Positions 1-6,283 of a stretch of 15,922 nucleotides of DNA are shown in pieces. The DNA comes from an uncultured Clostridia bacterium (lineage in GTDB: Bacteria > Bacillota > Clostridia > TANB77 > CAG-508): NCBI GenBank assembly GCA_934121925.1, contig CAKOVK010000026.1, positions 1-15,922 of the forward strand. The letters are read 5' to 3'. The position numbers and the translations under genes were made by a program. The notes beneath the pieces are model-generated. The model made no database searches, had not been told where the DNA came from, and worked only from the letters and a program-made list of their open reading frames with translations. Positions within the stretch are counted from its first letter, which is position 1; every line of letters starts with the position of its first letter.

Positions 1-72
1 CCTCAAAGGGCTGTCGACGCATTGTTTGTAAAAATTAATAGTGTTATCTTTGAACAAATTAATGAAAAATAA
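1..72 (+). CDS. C-terminal fragment of an unidentified protein
   Basis: Frame 1 is open from the window edge to a TAA at 70-72 and gives 23 residues, beginning PQRAVDALFVKINSVIFEQ. The mix of charged and hydrophobic residues looks coding, but the piece is too short to assign to a family. It converges on the leftward ytxC-like gene. An 11-bp inverted repeat surrounds its stop codon. A 23-codon open frame can occur by chance in AT-rich DNA, so this call is tentative. Confidence 0.45.
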   Translation, partial: PQRAVDALFVKINSVIFEQINEK

Positions 73-146
73 ATTTTCATTAATCCGATAAGGAACGAGA
101 CAGTTTAAGTTTATAATCCATTTAACATAGACTAATAAATTTAAAC
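58..146. terminator. AT-only inverted repeats between convergent genes, possible terminators
   Basis: Two inverted repeats lie in the convergent gap. The first pairs 58-68 (ATTAATGAAAA) perfectly with 74-84 across a 5-nt loop that holds the stop codon of the upstream fragment. The second pairs 103-114 (GTTTAAGTTTAT) with 135-146 with one G-T mismatch. They sit where transcription from both sides should end. Neither has a GC-rich stem or a clear following T-run, so termination is only an inference. Confidence 0.3.
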
Positions 147-160
147 AAATTCCAATTTAT

Positions 161-1015
161 CTAATTATGCATTTTTTCTAATCTGTAAATTTTGCATAAA
201 CTACAATCATTACAAATATAAATTCTATTGTCAAAAATTAATTTTAAAGTATTTATAAATTCATCTTCAATATTATCCACTAAATGAATATAAATTTTCT
301 TTGGTAATAGTGTAAGAAGAGTATTTAAAGTATAATCGTTTGAAGAAAAAGAAATGTCAGATAAATACTTACTGTTAAAAATACTTTCATCTACAGTAAT
401 TATATTTTTAAACTCATCCAGGAGAGTGGACTCTTGTGATTTATATATTAAATGTACTAAAGGAGAATTACATTCTTTAGAGTTTATATAACATTTTAAT
501 AAATCTATAAATTCAGAATATTCTCTGTCTATAATGAATTTGTTTACACCCAAGTCTACGATATAATCTAGAATTTTAATATATTCATTTAACCTAAAAT
601 TAACAAAACCATCTAAAATAGCAGATTTGTTATTTGAAAAATATTCTATGCATGAAACTTCTATAGAACTTTTTCTTATTGCTACTTCTGAAAAATCATT
701 ATCTGATAAATATTCATTTATTATAGAAATTATTTTTTCTTGTTCTATTTCAGTAAAATAAAAGTAATTATTATTCATTAAATGTTTTATAAGATTTTCT
801 TCATAAAAATTCAAAACAGCAGAAGATAAAACATTAGAAAAAACATTATAAAAGCAATTTAAATCTTTTCCTTTATAATGAACAATAACATTATTATAGA
901 ATTTGAATTTTAAGTTAGAAATGTACATATTATCAATTTTAGCATTTTGAAATTCCGTTAGTAGATAATTAACAATTTTATTATTGTTTGTTTTAATACA
1001 AAAAGATTTTAACAC
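161..1015 (-). CDS. ytxC: YtxC-like putative sporulation protein
   Basis: This 284-residue protein resembles the YtxC family (putative sporulation proteins of Bacillus and Clostridia, biochemical role unknown). Family-like features are the central segment around residues 140-177, FRLNEYIKILDYIVDLGVNK followed by an acidic EYSEFIDLLK stretch, and a C-terminal Cys cluster CNDCSLC (C268, C271, C274) after a TLKLIFDNRIYIC strand. The rest is Asn/Ile/Lys-rich, as expected of this genome. No signal peptide or membrane segment is seen. The start is GTG at 1015-1013, chosen because a strong AGAGGAG lies about 7 nt upstream and the next in-frame Met is 30 codons in. It is the last gene of the leftward DUF4912-GH57 group, 114 nt after the GH57 stop. 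Its ribosome binding site lies in a long inverted repeat. Family assignment is by recognised pattern only. Confidence 0.72.
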   Translation of the reverse strand: MLKSFCIKTNNNKIVNYLLTEFQNAKIDNMYISNLKFKFYNNVIVHYKGKDLNCFYNVFSNVLSSAVLNFYEENLIKHLMNNNYFYFTEIEQEKIISIINEYLSDNDFSEVAIRKSSIEVSCIEYFSNNKSAILDGFVNFRLNEYIKILDYIVDLGVNKFIIDREYSEFIDLLKCYINSKECNSPLVHLIYKSQESTLLDEFKNIITVDESIFNSKYLSDISFSSNDYTLNTLLTLLPKKIYIHLVDNIEDEFINTLKLIFDNRIYICNDCSLCKIYRLEKMHN

Positions 1016-1017
1016 AA

Positions 1018-1094
1018 AAATTCTCCTCTCAATATATGTTATTATCTACTAAAAATTAACTAGATATACATATAATATTCTGAGAGGAGAATTT
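1018..1094 (-). promoter_or_regulatory. Long inverted repeat that can mask the ytxC ribosome binding site
   Basis: A perfect 14-bp inverted repeat pairs 1018-1031 (AAATTCTCCTCTCA) with 1081-1094 (TGAGAGGAGAATTT). A further inner 7-bp pairing joins 1033-1039 and 1068-1074. In leftward mRNA the distal arm is the Shine-Dalgarno of ytxC and the proximal arm is an exact anti-Shine-Dalgarno, so folding would hide the ribosome binding site. A short T-run follows the stem just before the GTG, so a terminator-like role is also possible. The structure is seen directly; its function is inferred. Confidence 0.5.
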
Positions 1095-1129
1095 ATGAAA
1101 CTTGTTTATATAAAAGTTTATAATCATTA

Positions 1130-2716
1130 TTAATAATAAATCATATAATCTATATCAGGAAAGATTTTGTCTTGTTTTTCAATTTCTTTTAAGAATATTT
1201 CATCTATATTATTAGAAAGTAGTTGCTCATATAGTTTTGTAAATCTTCCAATATGATCTTTTATTCTTTTTTTTGCATAATCAACCATTGTTCCATTTGT
1301 GATAATAAATAACCAATCGCTACTTTGAGCTAAAAGCAATTCACGTGCACATTGATTAAGGGCTTTTTTCTTTAAACCTTTTGCGTTAGGGTAAAGCCTA
1401 GCCAATTCACACATTCTGTCACCTGCAACATGTAAATGTTTATGAACATAATCATTTGTAGGATTAAGCCAAACTTCACTATATCCATTTGCACCCCAAC
1501 TTGACCTGCAAGGAGAAGCAATCTGCATTTTTGGATATTTATCTATATATTCACCAGGAGTAATTAATTTAAAATTACAATCATCATAATAAATTTTTTT
1601 AAACAAAACATATAACCAATAAGGACCTTCATACCACCAATGTCCATAAAGTTCTGCATCATAAGGACACACAACAATAGGGGGAACATCCATAAACTTT
1701 GTTAAGTCATTAATTTGGTTTACTCTAGAGTCTAAAAAATGACCCGCTTGCTTTTCTGCTGAATCTTTTGCCCATTGTACATTATAGTAATCCTTAAATT
1801 CCGTTTTGCCAGTAATTCTATGATACTTAATACCAGTGTTTACACGAACGCCATTTTTTGCGATATATGGTTTAATATAATCATAATCTGCGTCGTAACC
1901 AATATCTCTATAAAATTCTCTATAATTAAAATCACCAGGATAGCCACAAATAGAGCTCCACACTTGTTTAGAACTTTCTATATCACGACCAAATGCAACT
2001 ATACCTTCAGGAGACACAATTGGAGTAAAAGTGCCATATATAGGAGTAGGGTCTGCAAATAAGATACCATGAGATTCAGTAATAATATATTCAATACCAA
2101 ACTCTTTTAAATATTTGTCTGCTTCTGGAACATAACCACATTCTGGAAGCCAAATTCCTCTAGGTTTTTTACCAAAGTATTTTTCATATGTTTGAACACC
2201 AACAGCAATTTGTGCCTTAACTGTTTTTTCATTAACATATAGAATTGGAAAATATCCATGAGTAGCTCCACAAGTAATTATTTCTAAAACACCTATATCT
2301 TGAAAATGCTTAAAAGCTTCTATTAAGTTACATTTATAAACATCTTTAAAAACATGCAAATCATTTGAATATCTATCTAAATAATAATGAGATAATTCAT
2401 TTAATCTTTTATCATAAGCAGTTCTTACAATTTCTTTTTTACAAAGTTCAATATGTTTTTTTAGATATTTTATATATCTATTTTGCAATAATTTACTATC
2501 AAACATAGAAAGAAGAGGAGGGGTAAGTGACATTGTTATTCTAAAATCAACTTTCTCTTCCTCTAATTTTTTAAAGTTTAATAATAGTGGAATATATGTT
2601 TCTGAGATAGCTTCAAAAAGCCATTCTTCCTCTAAATAATCTTCACTTTCTGGATGATGTACAAAAGGTAGATGAGCATGTAATATGAAGCTTACATATC
2701 CTTTTTCAGTTTTCAT
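1130..2716 (-). CDS. GH57 (DUF1957-type) 1,4-alpha-glucan branching enzyme
   Basis: This 528-residue cytoplasmic enzyme belongs to glycoside hydrolase family 57, branching-enzyme subgroup, which cuts alpha-1,4-glucan and re-attaches chains by alpha-1,6 links. The N-terminal FILHAHLPFVHHPE (10-23) is the family signature. The catalytic nucleophile is expected at E192 in GIWLPECGY and the acid/base at D353 in PYDAELYGHWW. Further conserved segments are SSWGANGYSEVWLN (405-418) and SSDWLFIITNGTMVDYAKKR (465-484). Length matches the roughly 520-560 residue family. The ATG at 2716 has AAAGGAG upstream and lies 17 nt after the DUF4912 stop, so the two genes are surely co-transcribed. The divergent GT4 synthase would supply linear glucan. 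A closely related GH57 amylase or 4-alpha-glucanotransferase activity cannot be excluded from sequence alone. Confidence 0.9.
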   Translation of the reverse strand: MKTEKGYVSFILHAHLPFVHHPESEDYLEEEWLFEAISETYIPLLLNFKKLEEEKVDFRITMSLTPPLLSMFDSKLLQNRYIKYLKKHIELCKKEIVRTAYDKRLNELSHYYLDRYSNDLHVFKDVYKCNLIEAFKHFQDIGVLEIITCGATHGYFPILYVNEKTVKAQIAVGVQTYEKYFGKKPRGIWLPECGYVPEADKYLKEFGIEYIITESHGILFADPTPIYGTFTPIVSPEGIVAFGRDIESSKQVWSSICGYPGDFNYREFYRDIGYDADYDYIKPYIAKNGVRVNTGIKYHRITGKTEFKDYYNVQWAKDSAEKQAGHFLDSRVNQINDLTKFMDVPPIVVCPYDAELYGHWWYEGPYWLYVLFKKIYYDDCNFKLITPGEYIDKYPKMQIASPCRSSWGANGYSEVWLNPTNDYVHKHLHVAGDRMCELARLYPNAKGLKKKALNQCARELLLAQSSDWLFIITNGTMVDYAKKRIKDHIGRFTKLYEQLLSNNIDEIFLKEIEKQDKIFPDIDYMIYY

Positions 2717-2733
2717 TATTTTCTCCTTTGTTC

Positions 2734-3570
2734 TTACATAAAACTAGATGTAGGATTATTAATATCAAATATGTTTTCATCTTTATATATTTCTTTGTAT
2801 AAAGATGTTAAATTATATATTCTTCCAAAATATTTAATAAATTCTAAATTAGCAACATCTTTTGAATATGTTTTATTTGTTTTTACATCTCTATAATAAA
2901 GAGTTTTTTGAGCTTTTTCAAAAAGCACGTGACCATTAGGAGATTCAATTTTGTTTGAAGAAGTTACATATAAATAATCATTTGGAATATATACATTATT
3001 TCCTTTTGATCTTCTTCCAAGCTCAACAACATACTCACATTTTTCATCGTTAATATTAAAATACCAACAGTTTGCAAAATCATTTATCTCAATCTCAAAA
3101 GTATAATTCATTGTAACATTATGTATTATTAGAACAGGTTTAGTCGTGTTAAAAAAGTCCTCGCCGTATTGTTTAATATAGTTTTTTCTGTCTTCATCTG
3201 AAATATCCCAATACACAAAAAGTGTCTTTGGAGTTTGAGCTAAAACCTTTACAATTGTTTGATTGTATCTATAAGGTAGATCATAATATTCTAATAAATT
3301 AACTTTAGAAGCTGGTGATTTTTTTGTATTCTTTTTAGATGATGTTTTTTTAGATTGTGCTTTAGTAGATGTTTTTTTACTAGGAGCTTTTTTGGAAGTT
3401 TTTGAAACAGTAGCATTAGTAGACTTTACTGATTTTTTAGAAACGGTTTTTGCTGTAGTTTTTTCTTTAGCTACTGATTTTGAATTAGATTTTTTTTGAA
3501 TTTTAGAAGTTTCTTTAGAAACTAAATCTTTACTGCTTTTTTTAGAAGCTTCTTTTGTAGCCTTTGGCAT
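2734..3570 (-). CDS. DUF4912 protein with lysine-rich N-terminal tail
   Basis: This 278-residue protein has two parts. Residues 1-90 are a low-complexity Lys/Ser/Thr/Ala tail with 29 lysines, like a histone-H1-type or nucleic-acid/polyanion-binding tail. Residues about 96-235 match the DUF4912 pattern: DLPYRYNQTIVKVLAQTPKT, then LFVYWDIS, then a beta-rich stretch ending near VLFEKAQKTLYYRDVK. The function of DUF4912 is not established. The YW-containing beta segment recalls the carbohydrate-binding modules of branching enzymes, which would suit its position just upstream of the GH57 gene, but this is inference. ATG at 3570 follows TAAGGAGG. It is first in the leftward operon, and its promoter faces away from that of the GT4 gene. 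The tail has no signal-peptide character. Confidence 0.8.
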   Translation of the reverse strand: MPKATKEASKKSSKDLVSKETSKIQKKSNSKSVAKEKTTAKTVSKKSVKSTNATVSKTSKKAPSKKTSTKAQSKKTSSKKNTKKSPASKVNLLEYYDLPYRYNQTIVKVLAQTPKTLFVYWDISDEDRKNYIKQYGEDFFNTTKPVLIIHNVTMNYTFEIEINDFANCWYFNINDEKCEYVVELGRRSKGNNVYIPNDYLYVTSSNKIESPNGHVLFEKAQKTLYYRDVKTNKTYSKDVANLEFIKYFGRIYNLTSLYKEIYKDENIFDINNPTSSFM

Positions 3571-3607
3571 TAAAATTCCTCCTTAGTAAAATAAAATATT
3601 ATTATAT

Positions 3608-3636
3608 ATAATATATCAAAAAATATATAAATTCAA
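3608..3636 (-). promoter_or_regulatory. Candidate leftward promoter of the DUF4912-GH57-ytxC operon
   Basis: Read on the minus strand, TTGAAT (3636-3631) is followed after 17 nt by TATTAT (3613-3608), about 37 nt before the DUF4912 ATG. The region is almost pure A/T, so other -10 choices are possible. Confidence 0.35.
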
Positions 3637-3685
3637 TACTAAAAAAAATAAAATGAAATTTTTTTGCAAATATTGTAAATATCTG

Positions 3686-3714
3686 TTTACTTTTATCAAA
3701 AATTCTTATACAAT
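3686..3714 (+). promoter_or_regulatory. Candidate promoter of the GT4 gene
   Basis: TTTACT (3686-3691), a 17-nt spacer and TACAAT (3709-3714) lie about 56 nt before the chosen ATG at 3770. Its position inside the longest upstream open frame argues that the longer frame is not the real start. Confidence 0.45.
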
Positions 3715-3769
3715 ATACTTGTATATTGAATTTAAACAAATGAAAAAAATTGAAAGGAGCGGAAGGCTC

Positions 3770-5065
3770 ATGAAAATACTTATGCTTACCTGGGAATATC
3801 CACCAAGAATTGTTGGAGGAATTGCTAGAGTGGTAAATGATCTATCAAAAAGATTAATAAAAGATGGACATGAAGTTTATGTTGTTACATATAAAGAAGG
3901 AAATGCCCCATACTATGAGAATGACAAAGGAGTTAATGTATATAGAGTAGATAACTATATGATAAATCCTAATAATTTTATAGATTGGATAATGCAACTT
4001 AACTTTAATATGATAGCAAAAGTAAATGAATTAATAGCAAAGGGAGAAAAATTTGATGTAATTCATGCACATGACTGGCTAGTAGCATATGCAGCAAAAA
4101 CATTAAAAAATTCTTACGATTTGCCATTAGTTAGTACAATACATGCAACTGAAAGTGGACGTAATGGAGGAATTCATGATGAAGTACAAAGATATATAAA
4201 CGATACAGAATGGATGCTTACCTACGAATCTTCAGAAGTTATTGTAAATAGTAAATATATGAAAAATGAATTGCAAAGATTATTTGGACTTCCATATGAA
4301 AAAATAAATGTAGTTGCAAATGGAATAAATAGTACAGCATATAGTGGAGTAGAAAAAGACTACGATTTTAGAAGACAATATGCAGCAGACAATGAAAAAA
4401 TAATTTTATTTATGGGTAGACTAGTTTATGAAAAAGGAGTACAACATTTAATATCTGCAATGCCAAAAATACTAGCAAATTACCATGATGCTAAACTTGT
4501 AATAGCAGGAAAAGGTGGAATGTTAGATGAATTAAAGGCACAAGTTGAAGCAATGGGACTAGGACAAAAAGTATATTTTACAGGTTATTTAAATGCAAAA
4601 CAAGTTTCAAAAATGTATAAGTGCGCTGATATATCAGTGTTCCCAAGCACATATGAACCATTTGGAATAGTAGCGTTAGAAGCAATGCTTGCAGGAGTGC
4701 CTACAGTTGTATCAGATGTTGGAGGACTTAACGAAATAGTGGAGCATGGAGTGGATGGAATGAAATCTTATGCAGGTAATCCAAATTCACTTGCAGATTC
4801 AATACTTGCATTATTATTTGACCATCAACTATGTGATAATATTTCTAAAAAAGCAAAAGCAAAAGTAAAAAATGAATATAGCTGGACAAAAATAGCACAA
4901 GATACTCATTTTATATATCAAAAAGCTATTTGCCAGACAATGGCAGAACGCCAAGCACACCAAATAGCACAAGAAAAGGCAAAGAAAGAGAAAAAAATAA
5001 AATCAGTAGAAACAGAAATTACAAATTTAATTTCGTTTAACAAGAAGCGTCAAGCATACGCATAA
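3770..5065 (+). CDS. GT4 glycosyltransferase, glycogen-synthase-like
   Basis: This 431-residue GT-B fold glycosyltransferase of family GT4 is of the type often annotated as glycogen synthase in Clostridia. The N-terminal domain opens with MKILMLTWEYPPRIVGGIAR, where the GG contacts the sugar nucleotide in this fold, and has HAHDWL at 99-104. The C-terminal domain carries FMGRLVYEKG (Arg217 and Lys222 in the donor-binding loop) and the EX7E motif EPFGIVALE (E296 and E304). A charged Lys/Glu tail ends the protein. The open frame extends 39 codons further upstream, but ATG 3770 has AAAGGAG 10 nt before it, begins exactly at the family N-terminus, and leaves room for a promoter. The gene is divergent from the GH57 branching enzyme. 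The donor (ADP- or UDP-glucose) and product are not readable from the sequence. Confidence 0.88.
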   Translation: MKILMLTWEYPPRIVGGIARVVNDLSKRLIKDGHEVYVVTYKEGNAPYYENDKGVNVYRVDNYMINPNNFIDWIMQLNFNMIAKVNELIAKGEKFDVIHAHDWLVAYAAKTLKNSYDLPLVSTIHATESGRNGGIHDEVQRYINDTEWMLTYESSEVIVNSKYMKNELQRLFGLPYEKINVVANGINSTAYSGVEKDYDFRRQYAADNEKIILFMGRLVYEKGVQHLISAMPKILANYHDAKLVIAGKGGMLDELKAQVEAMGLGQKVYFTGYLNAKQVSKMYKCADISVFPSTYEPFGIVALEAMLAGVPTVVSDVGGLNEIVEHGVDGMKSYAGNPNSLADSILALLFDHQLCDNISKKAKAKVKNEYSWTKIAQDTHFIYQKAICQTMAERQAHQIAQEKAKKEKKIKSVETEITNLISFNKKRQAYA

Positions 5066-5071
5066 AGTAAT

Positions 5072-5191
5072 AGACAAATGAAAAACTTCGTATTACGTTG
5101 TCAAACTTCATAAAAATTTTTTCAATGTACAACAGTACAATTTCAAAAATTTTTATTCGTTTTCCTAGTACTACTTGTTTTTGATTTGTCT
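5072..5191. repeat. 120-bp imperfect palindrome, MITE-like
   Basis: Ends 5072-5086 (AGACAAATGAAAAAC) and 5177-5191 are inverted repeats with 14 of 15 matches. The centre is also symmetric: ATAAAAATTTTT (5110-5121) against 5145-5156, and GTAC (5127-5130) against GTAC (5135-5138) around a 4-nt AACA loop. The 4-bp TAAT lies directly outside both ends (5068-5071 and 5192-5195), like a target-site duplication. It fills most of the 183-nt gap between the GT4 gene and ylbF, and may also serve as a terminator. It has no coding capacity. Confidence 0.55.
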
Positions 5192-5248
5192 TAATTAATA
5201 TATGATTATTTAATAACAGAATTTAAATAAAAAGCAAGGAGGAAGAAA

Positions 5249-5581
5249 ATGTACGTTTATGATGAAGCTAACAATTTAGCAAAAGCAATACAAGAGAGTA
5301 AAGAATACAAAGAATATAAGCAAGTGAAAGAAGAAATAGCAAAAATACCTGAATTGAAATCTAAAATAGAAGATTTTGAAAAAATTAGATATGAAGTTCA
5401 AGTTATGTCATTTCAAGGACAAAAAGAAGATAGTGAAAAAATGAAAAAATTACAAGAAATGTATGACATTCTTAATAAAGAAGCAAAAATAAAAGAATAC
5501 TTCGATATAGAAGTAAGATTTAATATTATGCTTGCAGATGTTAACAAAATTATAAGTGAATCTGTAAAAGAATTATTATAA
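5249..5581 (+). CDS. YlbF family protein
   Basis: This 110-residue, highly charged, all-helical protein matches the YlbF/YmcA family (com_ylbF). In Bacillus subtilis, YlbF acts with YmcA and YaaT to steer RNase Y and phosphorelay-dependent developmental decisions such as competence, sporulation and biofilm formation. Typical features are YDEANNLAKAIQESKEY at 4-20, a central amphipathic helix with IRYEVQVMSFQGQ (46-58), and a second helix through FDIEVRFNIMLADVNKII. Length fits the family. ATG at 5249 follows AAGGAGGAAG. It stands alone between two palindromic repeats; partner genes are not in this window. No signal peptide or membrane segment. Which family member it is (YlbF or YmcA) cannot be settled here. 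Confidence 0.8.
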   Translation: MYVYDEANNLAKAIQESKEYKEYKQVKEEIAKIPELKSKIEDFEKIRYEVQVMSFQGQKEDSEKMKKLQEMYDILNKEAKIKEYFDIEVRFNIMLADVNKIISESVKELL

Positions 5582-5590
5582 ATATTAAAC

Positions 5591-5647
5591 TGTAGTGGCG
5601 GGCCCTGTGTCCGCCAAAAAAATTGTATTTGTGTGCAAATTACAATT
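5591..5647. repeat. Two adjacent hairpins downstream of ylbF
   Basis: A GC-rich hairpin pairs TGGCGGGC (5596-5603) with GTCCGCCA (5609-5616) around a 5-nt loop, preceded by TGTAG. Directly after an A7 run, AATTGTATTTG (5621-5631) pairs with its near-complement inside GCAAATTACAATT (5635-5647). The second arm sequence recurs at both ends of the palindrome at 7647-7759. There is no T-run after the GC stem on either strand, so it does not look like an ordinary intrinsic terminator. Confidence 0.6.
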
Positions 5648-5668
5648 AAATAAAAAACACAAAACATA

Positions 5669-5697
5669 TTGACAACCAAACAATGTTTTGGTAAAAT
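5669..5697 (+). promoter_or_regulatory. Strong promoter with built-in operator for the toxin module
   Basis: TTGACA (5669-5674), a 17-nt spacer and TAAAAT (5692-5697) form a near-consensus sigma-A promoter. The inverted repeat ACCAAA-N6-TTTGGT (5675-5692) exactly occupies the spacer and touches the -10. A repressor bound there would block RNA polymerase, which fits autorepression by an antitoxin or toxin-antitoxin complex. Transcription should start near 5704, only a few bases before the AAAGGAGG ribosome binding site. Confidence 0.65.
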
Positions 5698-5721
5698 GCG
5701 AAAATATAAAGGAGGTAAAAA

Positions 5722-5934
5722 ATGGAAAACTATAAAAATGAAATTTTAGAAATTGAAGTTGGACCTAATGGGGAATTTGATGAAGAAACAGCAAAATTTG
5801 TTATAGAAAAATGCCAAGAAGCAAGAGATGAAAATATTTGGTATACGCAAGAAGAAGTGATAAAAGCATTAGATGAGCTAGAAGAAAAGAACAAGAAATG
5901 CATAAAATCATTTATACTAAAAGAGCAAAAGTAG
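5722..5934 (+). CDS. Small acidic protein, probable antitoxin of the ParE/RelE-type toxin
   Basis: This 70-residue protein was not assigned to a named family. It is acidic in its N-terminal two thirds, with a predicted helix TQEEVIKALDELEEKNKK at 42-59 of the kind found at the C-terminal ends of antitoxins, and a more basic tail. ATG follows AAAGGAGG. Its identification as an antitoxin rests on position: it is first gene after an operator-bearing promoter, directly before and overlapping a toxin-like gene. The overlap is 37 nt, longer than usual, so the last 12 codons may be an extension gained by mutation. No clear ribbon-helix-helix or other DNA-binding motif was recognised, so the DNA-binding partner is uncertain. 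Confidence 0.6.
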   Translation: MENYKNEILEIEVGPNGEFDEETAKFVIEKCQEARDENIWYTQEEVIKALDELEEKNKKCIKSFILKEQK

Positions 5935-6179
5935 AACTGCAAAATTTATACAATTATATTTATTTTAATCTAGCAAATCCTCTTGCAGCAAAAAAGTTTA
6001 AAAACAATATTATAAAATCAATTTCTAATCTAAAATATTTTCCATATATGGGAAAGAAGCTTTTTAATTCAAATTTTAGATATTTAATTTTTAAAAACTA
6101 TTTAATTTTTTATTCGGTAAGTAATCAAAATGTTGAAATCCAACGAATAATCCATAAAAGTCAAAACTTAAAAATATGA
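5898..6179 (+). CDS. RelE/ParE-family toxin
   Basis: This 93-residue basic protein has the ParE/RelE pattern. It opens with a strand MHKIIYTKRAKVEL, then a helix LYNYIYFNLANPLAAKKFKN, then a helix with IKSISNLKYFPYMGK, then strands FRYLIFKNYLIFYSV and VEIQRIIHKSQNL. The strand with Arg65 before YLIF and the RIIH near the end are typical of the family. Members either poison DNA gyrase (ParE) or cleave mRNA in ribosomes (RelE); which applies cannot be told here. The ATG lies inside the upstream small gene with only a weak AGAA-rich leader, suggesting translational coupling. It ends 104 nt before the next gene, which has its own promoter. Confidence 0.8.
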   Translation: MHKIIYTKRAKVELQNLYNYIYFNLANPLAAKKFKNNIIKSISNLKYFPYMGKKLFNSNFRYLIFKNYLIFYSVSNQNVEIQRIIHKSQNLKI

Positions 6180-6197
6180 TTAATAAATAAATTTAAG

Positions 6198-6226
6198 TAT
6201 ACAAAAACAAAGAAATATGCTATACT
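6198..6226 (+). promoter_or_regulatory. Candidate extended -10 promoter for the membrane peptidase gene
   Basis: TATACA (6198-6203), a 17-nt spacer and TATACT (6221-6226) precede the gene at 6284. TGC directly before the -10 (6218-6220) gives an extended -10. The transcript would have an A-rich leader of about 50 nt. Confidence 0.5.
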
Positions 6227-6283
6227 TTTAACGGAAAATAAAATTACATAAGAATTAATGGTAAAAAACAAAAGAGGTATTAT

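Noticed and set aside
1095..1133. 12-codon + strand frame MKLVYIKVYNHY with a strong Shine-Dalgarno at 1083-1089
   Set aside because: The ribosome binding site is just the mirror arm of the inverted repeat that serves ytxC on the other strand; there is no promoter and the peptide runs into the GH57 3' end.
1775..2062. 95-codon open frame antisense to the GH57 gene
   Set aside because: It lies wholly inside a clearly real gene with catalytic motifs and has no ribosome binding site of note.
3653..3769. 39-codon N-terminal extension of the GT4 gene
   Set aside because: It contains the best promoter, lacks a ribosome binding site, and the family N-terminus begins at the downstream ATG with AAAGGAG.
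5596..5616. GC hairpin after ylbF as an intrinsic terminator
   Set aside because: The stem is followed by an A-run, not a T-run, on the + strand, and no T-run follows on the minus strand.
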